Positions 10,233 to 21,676 of a stretch of DNA of 64,000 nt are shown in pieces (positions within the stretch are counted from its first letter, which is position 1; every line of letters begins with the position of its first letter). The stretch covers positions 46,207,097 through 46,271,096 of the forward strand of contig NC_077242.1 of the NCBI RefSeq assembly GCF_947179165.1. Direction: 5' to 3'. The DNA is from Solanum dulcamara (taxonomy: Eukaryota; Streptophyta; Magnoliopsida; Solanales; Solanaceae). The notes under the pieces were generated by a model. It had not been told where the DNA came from. It worked only from the letters and a program-made list of their open reading frames with translations, and made no database searches. The translations under genes and the position numbers were made by a program.

Positions 10233-10248
10233 CTAAAGGGGGCACGGA
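10233..10248 (+). other. Polypurine tract, element 2
   Basis: CTAAAGGGGGCACGGA lies directly before the TGTTACACC start of the 3' LTR. The G-run is interrupted by CAC compared with AGGGGGGAAGGA in elements 1 and 3. Confidence 0.8.
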
Positions 10249-12684
10249 TGTTACACCTCACACTCTGGAGCTTGGAATGTCTCTTAAGCTTATTATCAGT
10301 TACTATGTGAGTCAAATAATCTACAACGCTATGAAACAACTCCAAGGAAGGGAGAATGTGATACCCCATAGTAGGGAAGGTTGGAAATAGGGTTATGAGA
10401 AGTTGGAAGAAGTTGGAGGCCAAGTAAGGAGTTGTAGGACTCTACTTACCTACGTCGGCTACAAACTTAGAAGTCCTACACACTTAAGCTACTTGAGTAC
10501 ACGTCGAGCTTAATTAGAAAGGAGTGCATAGGCTCTTGAAGTAAGATGAGATTACGAGCTTACGAGCTTACGAAAGAGAAATAAGGAAACGATACTCCTA
10601 CTCGAAGCAAGTAGGTGATGCAACTGCTTGGACCAGCAGGTGATGCACCTACTTAGGGTCATGTAGGTGACGCAGCAGCTTGGGGTGGACCCCACTGCCA
10701 CATGGCAGCATGTGATTGGCCACAGGGGTTGAGGTGGAACCCTAGGAGGCTGCCAAGTGTCACCCTAGGGGTATGCCATGTGGCACCTTCTAAAGAGGTG
10801 TATATATATGTGTTAAGTGACTCTTAGTCACATTTTTCATCCAAATCTCCAACCAATATAAAGAAAAAAAACTTGAAGAACACAAGGAACAAGGCAGCCA
10901 TAATTTTGAGAAATTATAGGAAAGTTCTTCAATTTTTCTCTGTGAATTAATTATTTACGTTATTCCTCAACCACATGGAGATATATATATGTGTCTTATG
11001 ATGTCTATGCAATTAATGCTTCACTTTACACATAGAAAAGTGTGAAAGAACAAAGAGAGAAAATGTTAAGAGCTAGTTAAAAAACCCATTTTTGAATGGG
11101 ACTGTTGTTAGTAATATTAGTATAACTTCTTGTGTACAGCTTCATTTCGAGTGATTCAATATGTTTTGGAAAGATATTTCATAGATATATAACTTTCATT
11201 TATCCTTTCAAATCCATTTTCGCTTTTATCTACTCAAAAAAGGGTGATGAAGTAAGAGGAGGTACTGCCCAGATTTTGGTTTTGGACATCTTACACAGAC
11301 TGCTGTTGGTATTTTTGGCATATCTTTTTGTAAAGAATTGATGTAGAGGTGATTTGAAATTGTATGCAACCCTAAGACACTGTATATAACTTTCATGGAG
11401 GACATAAAAGCCTGTTTCCCTCAATTACCCCTTTGAAACGAAACGACAAGGCAAGACAATAAGCTGTCCAGAATTCATATTTTGATAGTTTAGAGTGAGT
11501 TGTTTGAGATTTGTATTGTGTAATGTTGGTCTGAATCGCTTGTATATATATTTGCAGGTTGTTGTTGTTGGTTGGCTATAGTTATTAGGGGTGTGATTGG
11601 AAATTCGGATAGGGCATATTATAGAGGAGGTGCTGCCCGATTTTCATTAACGCCTTAACTAATTAAAGAACTAGTCGAGGAGACGAACAAGGAAATAGAT
11701 TCCATGAATACTAAGGTAAAACTGAAGGTGCTGGAAAGTCAAGAGTGGTCAATATTCATATTACTTCTATGTTGCATAGGTTCAAAGAACGATGAGGCGA
11801 ACATGATAAAGAGTGGCTCGTATGAGGTATGTGAAACTTTCTCTTAGCATGTTTTTGGCATAGTGCGTAAAGCTATCTTTCTTTCCTGTTGGCATGTCAT
11901 AGCCTAAGGTGGATTGTGGATGAAATATGGAGATAATTCTATTCCCAAAACTCTAAGTATGCCTCATAATCCCTGTCCACTGCTTAGTATTGGAAATCCT
12001 GCAAGAATTGAGTATTGCCTATTAAGGTTTCTGACTTGATAACTTGTTCCCCTGCTTCTTTATTTCATATATACCCCCAGTTGTATTATATTATGTTTTA
12101 GATATTCAGTACATATATCGTACTGACCCCCTTTCTTTGGGGTGGCTGCGTTTCATGCCTTCATGTACAGGTACAGGTTTTGGGAGTCCGTCAACTTAGG
12201 ATTCTGCTCAGCTCAGCAGGAAGAGGCTCCATTATATTAGAGCCTAGTTGTTGGCACTGGCCATTGATGTGTAGTATTATTTTGTTATTCAGGGATACGA
12301 CGAGGGACCTATCCCGCTATGTGTTGTCATTAATATTATTAGAGATCTGCAGATATGTATATATGAGTTGTATATGTCAGTTTGGTTCAGCCTAGTCTAT
12401 ACGATATATTATACGTGTTGTTATGTTATGGCAGACTTGTTGGCTTGCATGCCCTTTCATGTTATGATACAAATGAAAGAGGTTACTTACATATGAAATG
12501 TTATGACCCATGGGGGTTCTCATATATGTATCATGTTATTGTAGTCAGGTTTGACTACATTTGATTCATATGCATGGCATGTTTATAATTCGATGTGACC
12601 ACAGTTGATAGATATGTATATGGGAGGGGGGAGGGGGGTTTCAGATCGGACCTCATTCGTGGCCTATGGGGTTGAGTCATGACA
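10249..12684 (+). repeat. 3' LTR of element 2 (2436 bp)
   Basis: It starts TGTTACACC and ends GTTGAGTCATGACA, matching the termini of the LTRs of elements 1, 3 and 4. It is about 1.0-1.2 kb shorter than theirs: the minisatellite-bearing middle is absent. The R/U5 parts GGATAGGGCATATTATAGAG (11606-11625) and the GGTGCTGCCCG block are shared. The many CATGTG or CACATG hexamers where elements 1 and 3 have CACGTG indicate older, CpG-decayed sequence. Confidence 0.85.
10800..10809 (+). promoter_or_regulatory. Predicted TATA box, element 2 LTR
   Basis: GTATATATATGTG with the following TTAAGTGACTCTTAG corresponds to the TATA box and downstream GACTCTTC of element 4. Upstream at 10600-10790 are the decayed CACGTG boxes and the AAGTAGGTG repeats. 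Confidence 0.5.
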
Positions 12685-15044
12685 ACCACGACCCATGAAG
12701 CTCTCCACGGTTCATGGTGATGATCGTGATCTAGAGGGCTTGGTATGGATTGAAAGGTTGCTTCCACTGAGGAAACCATGGCTTGTGGTGCTCACCATAC
12801 GTTATTGTCCCCATCATGGTCCACGCCTAACTTAGGGATCTTCGGGGCAAAGTTCACGAATGGATTCATGGTCCGTGATATGCACCACGGGCAATAGCTC
12901 CCTCTGTAGAACCTTTCCATTAGTTCCCCTATATCTTGACATCTACACGGAGCCCTTTTCAAGAGTTGTGAACTTGACTACGGCCCGTGAAGAGTCTTGC
13001 AGTCAGCATCTGATGCAAGTTTTCTGCAAAACTTTCTTAAAACCTTATTTTCCAACCTTCCAACATTTAGGGTCTTACATCTATTTACAAGATTATTGGG
13101 ACAAGTACACCCATCACCTACTTGGCAATTTATGGCTCAAAATTAGCCAAAAAAGTCGAGCAAAGTAGGTCCCCTTTAAAGGGGAAAGGATAAGTTTATT
13201 TTACCTCATTTTTTAAGTTGTGAAATTTCCTATTTTATGATTCTCTCTTGGACCTTCTTGGCTTCATACAGAATCTCTAAAGCACCTTAGGGTTCTTGAA
13301 AAGAATACTTATTTTCAAGTGAAATCTAAGTGAAAATATTTATGGGTTAGCTTACTCCTTCCAAGTAATCTTATGGAAGTATGTTCTATACTGTTGAAGT
13401 GAGGAGTTGGACAGAACCATTTCTCGAATCTTGTGCACCACTATTTCTAATTTTTAAGAGATATTCTTTTGTTCTTTTCTTCTAGTTTGAAGGAGAGTTT
13501 AAGTTCTTGAAGTACAAGTTAAGATGATAAATTTCCAAAAATCAAGGTAAGGCTACTGCCATTTTTTTCCACTCATTAAATACAACTTTTTGAGGAGAAT
13601 TTTCTATGTTTTTGTCAATAACTCATATATGGTGATGCATCCTTAAATTCAATAATCTCCTATTTAGCTGAAGGATTTGATGGGGTTGTTAGTGGCTGCT
13701 TTATGTGTATTGTTGATAGAGGTAGCTTGGGTGATCTTGGCACATGATGTATGAAGTTATATTGATGTATAAAAGAAGACTGTATTGAATTACCATTTGT
13801 ATAAGAGTTATTGGGGTCTACTATCTATCAAGTGTTTAGCTACCATATTACGAAGCTCACAATGTTATTAGCTGCAAACATTAGTTTCATCCTGACATAT
13901 ATTGTAAATTAACACCTTCAAGGGAAGGCTGAAACATGGTAGTTGTATGGGCCAAGAAATAAGTTAGGTAAGGTTATTTGATTCCATATTCTTTTGCGTG
14001 AAATCTAATACTTGTGTCTCTAACAACAAGTGAGTTCTCGAATGTTCTTCCTAGTATAGGATGTATAGCATACAAACTCTAATATAGTTAATGATCTTTT
14101 TCCCTCTCTTTAGTATATTAAATTACCTCAATTGTGCATTTTTACTCTTTTATTTATTGGCATAAAGAAAGAGTAATTTCAAAAGAAACTTTATGATTTC
14201 TCCTCTTTATCAAATGAGGTCCATTGTGTCATTTGAGCTCTTAAGTAATAATTAATATTACATTTACTTCTTGTGTCATCGTTAATGCCTTATGTGCATA
14301 TTCAAATGTCTTCTACTACTGGTCAATAGTTCTAAAGATTAAAAATGATCATGACCACCAAAATAAAAATCTCAAAGATTAAAGAACAATATGGAGCAAT
14401 CTGTACAGCTGTGGATGGCAACACAGGGGCAAAAGCCTAGCATGGGTTTATCCCAATTTGTGTAGAAGGGTGGCAACCCAAGAGCAAAAGCCTAGCATAG
14501 GTTGATCGCAATTTATACATACAAGAACATCATCCCGAGAGTTAAAATGCCTAGATGGTCATTTGCATCATATACCTTACAAGTTTATGAAGTAAAGACA
14601 AGAGAAGCAAAGAAATGAAGGTAACGTACGTTATTCCTCAAGTGTAAGCAAATGTGGTCTTTAATTTTTATCTACATATAGCATTGATACCAGATTTTAT
14701 TTGAGTTCTTAGTTTACATATATTTAATTTATACCATACATATTCAGTACATTCATTCGTACTGACTTTCTTTACGAGGGGATGGAGTATTTCATGCCAG
14801 AGGGAAAGGTACTTTGGCTAGCGGACCTCTTCAATAGGAGCACATAACACTCTACTAATTTTTGTTAGCTCTAAGTTGATCTGGGTTGTATCGAGTCTTT
14901 AGTAGATGTATTTTCATATTGTATGGTAGTTAAGTGTATGGCGGGACCTGGCTCAACCTAGACTAAGTTTCTCTATCTTATAGAGGTTCTTGTAGACTAA
15001 TGTTTAAAGTGAAATTGTGTTTGGTTCTATTTAGAGGTGTGACA
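12685..15044 (+). repeat. 5' LTR of element A, left end missing
   Basis: It ends AGAGGTGTGACA at 15044, directly before the gag leader. The left part contains the CCATGGTGATGATCGTGATC-type blocks typical of the LTRs of B and of the fragment at 57207. Near 14737 CATTCAGTACATTCATTCGTACTGAC resembles the block that precedes GGGCATGAAACG in all LTRs of the window (CATTCGTACTGAC part). The TG start is lost where element 2 inserted. No gene is seen in these 2.4 kb; the frame at 12860-13168 has no family motif. Confidence 0.65.
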
Positions 15045-15138
15045 CCACCATCTGGAATGCAAACGAGGAATAGAGATTGAGCAGCTGAGTAGCGTAATGT
15101 TAATAGAACTCAAGATGTTCCATTGATATCCACTACTG

Positions 15139-15440
15139 AATCCTCCCCCTACATTTAAGGCGGAGTTTAAAGGAGTGATCACTATTCTCACTCTATTAAT
15201 GGCTGCTAGTCTCGTCGTTAAAGTATTTCCTTCACTAGCTCTAGGTCATAAGAGCCTTCAACTTTTACAGGGATTAGAAACTTCTACTCAATCCTCCCCC
15301 TACATTTAAGGTGAAGTTTAGATGAGCTATTACTATGCTCACTCTATTGATGGTTGCTAGTATCATCGTCAAAGTATTGCCTTCACTAGCTCTAGGTCAT
15401 AAGAGCCTTCAACTAGTACAAGGATTAGAAACTTCTTGAG
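15139..15440 (+). repeat. 151-bp tandem duplication within gag of A
   Basis: Two copies begin AATCCTCCCCCTACATTTAA at 15139 and 15290. Both contain CACTAGCTCTAGGTCATAAG and GATTAGAAACTTCT. They differ by scattered substitutions, so the duplication is not recent. Confidence 0.85.
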
Positions 15441-16356
15441 GATGAATACCCTAGTCTGCACCGGTCCAAGGTTGAGAAAGATCCCCACAACATCATCGAT
15501 GAGATATTGAAGATCCTAAAGTCTATACATGCAATTGAGATCGAGAGAGTTGATCTTATTTCTTATTAACTCAAAGATATGGTTAATATTTTCTATAGAT
15601 AGTGGGAGAATAGTTGAGGTAAGGATGCTGAAGCTGCTGATTTAGATGAGTTTGACACTTCTATCCTCGAGAGTTGAGGGAAAGGTTGAAGAGTTTGTGA
15701 AATCTTAAATAAGAGGGGTTGATGATAAAAGAATACAGTCTTAAATTTATCTAGTTGTGAAGGTATCTTCCATAGATGGTCCCTAATGTGAGGTCCAAGA
15801 TGAGAAAGTTTGTCTCTGACTTGGGTAAACATGTGAAAAATGAGTGCAAAGGTTGCTTTACTAATTTTTGACTTGAAAACTTCCAGACTCATTTTGTATG
15901 CATAATATATTGAGAAGGAAAAGAAGAAATATAGAAAGAAGCACCACCACAAGAATTCAAGGTCTGCATGCAATTAATCAAACCACCAGGAGAGTGGTAA
16001 CGACAACTAGTCTTTTTCAAAGAAGGTATTCTAGCTATGTACCATCATAAGCAAGTATACCATATCAATTAACAAGAATGATTAGAGGTCAGAGTAACCA
16101 GACCTTCAGAGCTCAAGGTTCAAACTCTTAAGGAAGTGTGGCCCAAGATTCTTTGATGAAGCCACCTTATGGTAAGTGTGGTAGACTTCATTTGGGAGAG
16201 TGTCATGATGGCACTAGTGGCCGCTACAAGTGTGGTCTAATGGGTCACTCCATGAGAGACTGTCCATTGATAAGAAAGTGTAATGAGGGAAACAAAGCCG
16301 AGTCTTCTACAACCGGACCATCTGGTAGTGATCTCTAAAGGGGTATAACTTCAGAA

Positions 16357-16361
16357 GCAGG
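16357..16361. other. Target duplication of solo LTR S, left copy (GCAGG)
   Basis: GCAGG before S corresponds to GTAGA after S (29568-29572). The two differences are C/T and G/A transitions. Removing one copy with S restores the gag-pol frame of A, which supports the assignment. Confidence 0.65.
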
Positions 16362-16539
16362 TGTCACGACCCAAGCATAGGGCCTAGAAATGACATGATG
16401 AATGAGGAACCCGAAAGTACCTCACCCAAGCCTCTTAGCATTTATTTAGCCTTTCATTAGTAATGAAAATAAATATCAAGCAAAAGAAAAAGGGGAAATT
16501 GGTACTAAGGGAGAATATCATAAAATAAGAGTCATCATC
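16362..16539 (-). repeat. Solo LTR S, part 1 (3' end of the LTR)
   Basis: On the plus strand it starts TGTCACGACCCAAGCATAGG, the complement of a gypsy LTR end. No primer site lies to its left; gag of A runs right up to it. Element 3 interrupts it at 16539/27169. The other part is 27169-29567. Confidence 0.75.
16535..16539. other. Target duplication of element 3, left copy (TCATC)
   Basis: TCATC immediately precedes the element and TCATC immediately follows it at 27164-27168. The duplication is perfect and of the 5-base length typical of gypsy integration. Confidence 0.9.
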
Positions 16540-17189
16540 TGTCACGACCCAACCCTGTAGGCCGCGACTAGGGTCCGATCTGGACCCCCATATACCTACC
16601 TATCAGTTGTAGTCATATTGAACTATGAACAAGGTGATACTACTCACAAAAAAAAACTAATGAGTTAAAACTTTTTCATGTACATGTAGCCTCTTTCATT
16701 TGTATCATATCATAAAAGGGCACGCGAGCCGACAAGGCTGCTATAACAAAAACATTCACAATATATCGAATAGGCAACATCAAAACTAATTCACAAACAA
16801 CCCACATATACATATGTCTACAGACCTCTAAGAATAGTAACAACAACATATGGCGGAACAAGGCCCCCGCCGTACCCCTGAATGTACAAATATATACATT
16901 AAGTGACTAGCATCAAAATTTAGGCTCCAGAATAGTGAAGCACTTCCGACACAGCTGAGAGGAACTCCTACGCTGATGGATCTCCAGAATAAATATCTAT
17001 ACCTACGGGCATGAAATGCAGCCCCCCGAGAAAAGGGGATCAGTACGATATATGTACTGAGTATGTAAAGCATAACACATCGTAGCAGAGATCATAACTG
17101 AAATAGGGATGCAGGGGACAAGTATAATAACTAAATGAATTACTGTACCTGCACTTTAGGACACGTAAATCATACCCATCATCATATGC

Positions 17190-17720
17190 TGTGCCCGGCC
17201 CTCTAGTGAACTCGGTGTTATAATCACTTCTTCATAATCACATATCATCATATAATAATGCATTTCATTTCATCATATCATCGTATACGGTATCATACCA
17301 TCGTATACGGTATCATCTTATCATGTATATCATCGTATCACACCCGGTTCACTGCGGGGCTCAGGGTCACAATGTATTGCTTTAATCTCATATGCATGCC
17401 TACATAAAGTATCTGACCCTTTAGTGAGGGACTCGGTGAATGGAGTGGTGTACGTCTATAGCGTACCGTCATAATATACATATGTACCCGGCCCTCTAAG
17501 GAGGGACTAGGTGTTCCTTCCTTATTTTACCACATATACTATCATATTACAATCGGCCCGGGACTCGGTGGATAATCATATCGTCATAACATATAATATA
17601 TATCACACCTCACGTACGGCATCATCTCTTCGTGCGTGGAACTATACACATCCGGCCCGGGACGCGGTGAAAGAAGCAGTAACACTGTGCACGATAACAT
17701 ATCCCGGCCCATCGTGGGAC
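17190..17720. repeat. Dispersed LTR repeats CCGGCCC...GGGACTCGGTG
   Basis: At least seven variants, for example GGCCCTCTAGTGAACTCGGT, GGCCCTCTAAGGAGGGACTA, GGCCCGGGACTCGGTG, GGCCCGGGACGCGGTG and GGCCCATCGTGGGACTCGAG, lie some 50-100 bases apart. Many are short inverted repeats (CCCTCTAAGGAGGG). The same series is in the other LTR (24310-24860), in element 4 (57935-58510) and in shortened form in F. Confidence 0.75.
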
Positions 17721-17932
17721 TCGAGGAAGGATGGGTTACAGTATGCACGAGTAGAGTAGTGAGAAACCATATGCAACTAAGTCATTATCTAAGACTCGAT
17801 GAAACAGTCAAGTGAACCGTCACCTAAAGACTGGGGAGTAATTATCCGAGGTATCCCTTTAGATGTCATTAGGGCTTACATCAGTTAGGGCCTCAAGAAT
17901 CACAGACATGCATCCAGACAATGCCATATAGC

Positions 17933-18050
17933 TTATGCAATCAGAAACATGGTTTATGCAATCAAAGGCACGATTATGCAATCAGAGACACAGTTATGCA
18001 ATCAGAGACACAGTTATCTAGTCAAAGACTCAACTTATGCAATCAGACAC
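17933..18050. repeat. 20-bp minisatellite TTATGCAATCAGAGACACAG
   Basis: Units start at 17933, 17953, 17973 and 17993, with a diverged unit and another at 18034. The other LTR has the same array at 25073-25190. Element 4 has only a decayed trace (about 58730-58800). Confidence 0.85.
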
Positions 18051-19435
18051 ATTTACCATTTTAGAGCCTTTAAAAAGAGAGGAGCTGGTATTTCTACTTA
18101 CTATTCGCTATATAGAAGGCTCGAGAATAGTAGTTTGACTACTTTCAGACTCTTAATGTTCAGGAGTGACTATAAGTCACGAGTTACAATCAGAGCTCAT
18201 AACTGGAATTACCTCTAAACCTATATCATATACCATTTAACTTAAAGTTAATCCATTCCAAAGGAAAGAAGAAATAGGCTTTACATATACTAATTTTCAT
18301 CACATAGAAGACTAAAAGGAAATGACTCAGCTATTACAGAAGTTCTAATACCAAGAAGTAAACAAGAGTCTCGACTCATACTCAGGGCTTTGCAAATGGA
18401 TTGAATCCCAAATATCATATACATATCATTCATAACTTATATCTAAGACATGCCAAAAGAAAAGAAGAATAGTTCTACATATCTATTCCAAAAACATGCC
18501 AAAGGAAAGCTTCACATACCTTGTATGGACTTCTCTTAATCATGTCCACATCATTGTCCTCGAAACCTATTTAACATGGAAGTAATGTAAGTATTAACAA
18601 CCTTGGACTTTTCAGCAACTTAGACTTCCCACGAGTATTCATAACATTCATCCCTTCGCTCGCTTTCTCGACTAGTTCCTTAACTAGTTAGGATGTTAAC
18701 GAAAATCGGGCAGCACCTCCCCTATAATGTGCCCTATACGAATTCCCAACCATGTCCTTAGCACCTGAAGCCAACCAACAATGCAACCAGCAGCCCATAC
18801 ATATACATATTACGACCAAAATTATACAATATAAACCCCCAACAATTCACTCGAAACTAAGATACCAAAACTAGAGTTTTTAATCTTTCTTTCGCGAATT
18901 CTTTAATTGCAAAGCCTGTGGCTGCAACCAGAAGCTCCCACACCTCATTTAGATAAATTTTAGACCCTGCAACACGCCACAACACAACCAGCATCAGGCC
19001 CTACGCGTACAACACTTTATTTCGACAACAACTTAACTATAGCGATTCTAAATTCCCCAACTTCCAGCAGGTCCTAAGGTTTGTAATACACCATAATTTA
19101 ACATTATAAACTTCAAATTAGAGGGTAAGAACTTACCTTTCCCAAAATTGGCTAGCACTCGCCAAAATCGCGCCTCAGAAATATTTTCAGCGTGCTGTAA
19201 CATTGTGGCAGCTTGCTGTCTGTTTTTTGCTGCATCAAATCCTAATTTTGTACTACTAATACTTCCATATCATCTTAGTATATGCTAATTAATTAATTTA
19301 CGGAACGAAAACGGGACTTACCTATTTTTCTCCCAAAGCCGTCGCAAGTTTCTCTCCTTAGCTTTAGGGTCTGTTTTCTCACGTTGCTGCCGGAAATATG
19401 TTAATGAACTAAAGATTTTTGGATACATATCAACT

Positions 19436-19629
19436 AATATAGGTGGTCCCAAGGGGTGACATGTGTCATCCCCTAAGGATGACACGTGTCAAGCCATGAT
19501 TGGCCACCGTGTCATGCTGCCAATTAGGGGCTGCCACGTGGCAGCGGGGTCCACCTCCCCCAAGCAGCTGCATCACCTACTTGACCCTAAGTAGGTGCAT
19601 CACCTGCTTGCTTGAGGTGCTGCCACGTG
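19436..19629 (-). promoter_or_regulatory. Predicted LTR promoter, element 3 (3' LTR)
   Basis: CACGTG hexamers at 19624, 19535 and 19483, plus decayed CATGTG at 19460, lie upstream on the minus strand of a TATATTA at 19436-19442. The 5' LTR has CACGTG at 26798, 26657 and 26634 and the same TATA-like site at 26609-26615; there the box corresponding to 19535 has become CACGTT. Confidence 0.5.
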
Positions 19630-19987
19630 TCTCTCCTCCATTGGCTGCCACGCGTCATCTTTTTCCCTTCCTCGCGGGTTCGTAATTTCGTCTCACTTTA
19701 AGAGCCTATGTAATCCGTACTACGTAAGCTTGATATATCCTTAAGCAACTTAAGTGTATAAGACTCTTAACTTAGTGTCTTACGTAGGTAAATCGAGTCC
19801 TACGACTCATTTCTTAGCCTCCAACTCTTTCTGGATTCTTATGACTCTATCTCCAACCTCCCTTCTCGCGAGGTATAAATCTTCTTTCCTTAGAGTTGTT
19901 TGATAGTGTCGTAGCTTATCCGGCTCACATGATAGTGTCTAAGGAACTCAAGAAGACGTTCCGAGCTCCAGAGTGCGGGGTGTAACA

Positions 19988-20003
19988 TCCTTCCCCCCTT
20001 TAG
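19988..20003 (-). other. Polypurine tract, element 3
   Basis: The minus strand reads CTAAAGGGGGGAAGGA directly before the TGTTACACCCCG start of the 3' LTR. Confidence 0.88.
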
Positions 20004-20450
20004 AACATTCGTCCCCGAATGTTGAATAAATCTTTCCTTAAGACTTTATACAGATCATCAGGAGATTCCTTTCTACTGGAATAACATACATTTTCATCCA
20101 AGTACTTAATATACGAGTTCCAAGACTGGAGGCTATCTATAGATATCGAGAATAGGTACGGACACCTGTGTTTCATGTCCTTTTCAACCTCCCAGGTTAT
20201 GCCTTCACGATTCTTATTTCGCCACAGTATCTTGATGGAAGATGTCCTTAGTTCGCAACCCATTTAATTTGCTGATCCCGGATGGAGATAGGTTGCCCCT
20301 CGTAGGATAACTCCCTATTATGTGGACCTCCTCCACGGGCAATATTCTGGGAGCATCGTTCCCATTCTTACGGCGTATTGATTTGTGAAAACTGAATGTA
20401 TTATTTCAAATCGGACGGTAGTTCCCACTCATAGGCAACTTTATCTATTC
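20000..20450 (-). pseudogene. C-terminal pol remnant, element 3
   Basis: The minus frame at 20263-20000 (87 codons) contains IKILWRNKNREGITWEVEKD and later HRCPYLF. This is the conserved end of Tekay/Del-type pol (VKVLWRNQxxEExTWExExDM...YPxLF), the chromodomain-like tail after integrase. Upstream to about 20450 short traces of the DRQ and VHP blocks can be followed with frameshifts. Nothing farther upstream is recognisable as pol. The frame runs into the polypurine tract, as in autonomous relatives. Confidence 0.8.
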
Positions 20451-21444
20451 TAAAAATGCTCTGCAAAGGGTCAATGTATCCCCTTCTTGCTGACTTTAGG
20501 CTGCTAATCGATATCTTGTTCCGGAATAAGCTTTACTTCATCAATAATTTAGTGGGTCACATTTGGGCCTGTCCCTTAATCGAAGGGCAAAATGTCATAC
20601 TAAGATTCATCTGGGTTCCTCAATCCCTTTCGAAATGATTTCCAACAGTTAGCTGTAAATTGAACTTTTCTATCTAAGATAATAGATGTGGGGACTCCGT
20701 TAAATCTTATTGTTTCCCTACTATGTCATTTCACAGAACCCTCAGCTGAATATGCCTTTCTAACTGGAGGGGAACAGGTTGATTCTGTCAGCCCATCTAC
20801 CATAGCCCGTATGAACTCCCAGTTCCTTAGAATGCGAGGTCAGCTCGTACTATAATACATATTAACTGCTTTCTACCTCAGAGTCGGGGTTTCCATTCCC
20901 TGATATAGGCTGTCAGACTGCTGATGCTTCTTTTAACTTAAACTATTGTACAACTCCTGTTAATCCAACTTGTAATACCTTAGGTATGCTATCTTTCTCT
21001 TTTACTCAGATCTTTTCTCCAGTTTTCTTACCATACATCATATTATAATCCTTACATAAACGTGTGTACGGACATAGAGCAGTCTAGAAAATTCTTTAGC
21101 GTTGCTATACTAGTGGCTTACCTCCTTTAGTCGAGGTCAAGGCTCCACTATGGCTCTTGTCCTTAATACCGATTATATCTGAATAGTTCTGCCTCGAACC
21201 ATCTTACACTTTTCCTGAATAGATTCTAAATATGGCAATCACATTGTTATTACTGACTTTATTTTATCGAGTAATCATTTGACCTCGCTCTTAGTATGCC
21301 AATATTCATAGGTTGCACAACTATTCTTGTGCCATTTTCACGAGGTGCATTGTATTTCAGTCATAATCTTTTCTTCTTTTGGCTTACTCTGTTCTATATG
21401 TGTCGTTGTACCAACACGCCTTTATAATCTCTTTTTGTCATACT

Positions 21445-21565
21445 TATTTTGTTCTCTTTCTCAATTCCCAGAGGGTTACCCATCCCAGTGCTACTCTCAT
21501 TCGAGCACACTTAACTTCGGTATTTTGATAAAATCTGGTGCATTAGTGTGAGTATGATCACGCCC
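21445..21565 (-). pseudogene. 5S rRNA-like segment in element 3 (sense to the element)
   Basis: Read on the minus strand this follows plant 5S rRNA over about 120 bases: GTGATCATAC near the 5' end, CACTAATGCACCAGAT, then AGTTAAGTGTGCT, GAGAGTAGCACTGGGATGGG and CTCTGGGAATT. Unlike the copies in elements 2 and 4 it runs in the same direction as its element, and its flanks (TTATGGGGTCTCG on one side) do not match theirs. It could be an independent capture or a local inversion. The 5' half is better preserved than in element 2. Confidence 0.85.
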
Positions 21566-21657
21566 ATCCCTTATGGGGTCTCGTTTGAAGTTTTAGCGTT
21601 TCCACTTACATACGATAGCATCAGTTGATTTTCTCTTACGCTTGTACTTCTTTTGTC

Positions 21658-21676
21658 CACTTCCCCCCTTTTAGGG
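21658..21676 (-). other. Internal polypurine tract, element 3
   Basis: The minus strand reads CCCTAAAAGGGGGGAAGT. It lies about 90 bases from the 5S-like segment and 1.7 kb from the LTR. No LTR start follows. Confidence 0.6.

Larger units (their letters stand above)
5839..12684 (+). mobile_element. Element 2: 5S-bearing non-autonomous gypsy derivative
   Basis: Plus-strand element. Only about 9 bases of the 5' LTR end (GTTGTGACA, 5839-5847) are left next to the primer site, because element 1 inserted there. Then follow a 4.4 kb internal region, a polypurine tract and a complete 3' LTR (10249-12684). The internal region keeps integrase remnants at its 3' end, a 5S rRNA-like segment on the opposite strand and an internal polypurine tract, but no gag, protease or RT that I can recognise. 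Its 3' LTR abuts a fragment of the LTR of host element A, so element 2 probably inserted into that LTR. Confidence 0.8.
15057..16361 (+). pseudogene. gag of element A, degenerate
   Basis: Capsid-type gag of a Ty3/gypsy element. The start is probably ATG at 15057 (MQTRNRD), 13 bases after the LTR; the leader is unusually short and the primer site unrecognisable, so bases have been lost. AEFKGVITILTLL at about 15162 matches the conserved N-terminal helix of plant gypsy gag. The frame at 16138-16338 carries the nucleocapsid: YGKCGRLHLGECHDG, then RYKCGLMGHSMRDC. In this CX2CX4HX4C knuckle the first Cys is replaced (by Arg, in RYKC). A 151-base tandem duplication (15139-15440) and many stops disable it. 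The gene continues after the S insertion at 29573. Confidence 0.85.
16540..19987 (-). repeat. 3' LTR of element 3 (3448 bp)
   Basis: Plus-strand ends are TGTCACGACCC and GGGGTGTAACA. Content: a GTACCTACGGGCATGAAATG block (17005-17024), repeats of CGGCCC...GGACTCGGTG (17190-17720), a 20-base minisatellite (17933-18050), the GGGCAGCACCTCCCCTATAA block (18708-18727), and the promoter at 19436-19629. Nothing in it is a gene. Confidence 0.92.

Noticed and set aside
10249..12684. Reading the short LTR of element 2 as a separate family
   Set aside because: Both termini, the R/U5 blocks and the leader match elements 1, 3 and 4; the difference is a deletion of the repeat-bearing middle.
15593..15973. 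126-codon minus-strand open frame
   Set aside because: It lies opposite to degenerate gag of element A and shows no family motif.
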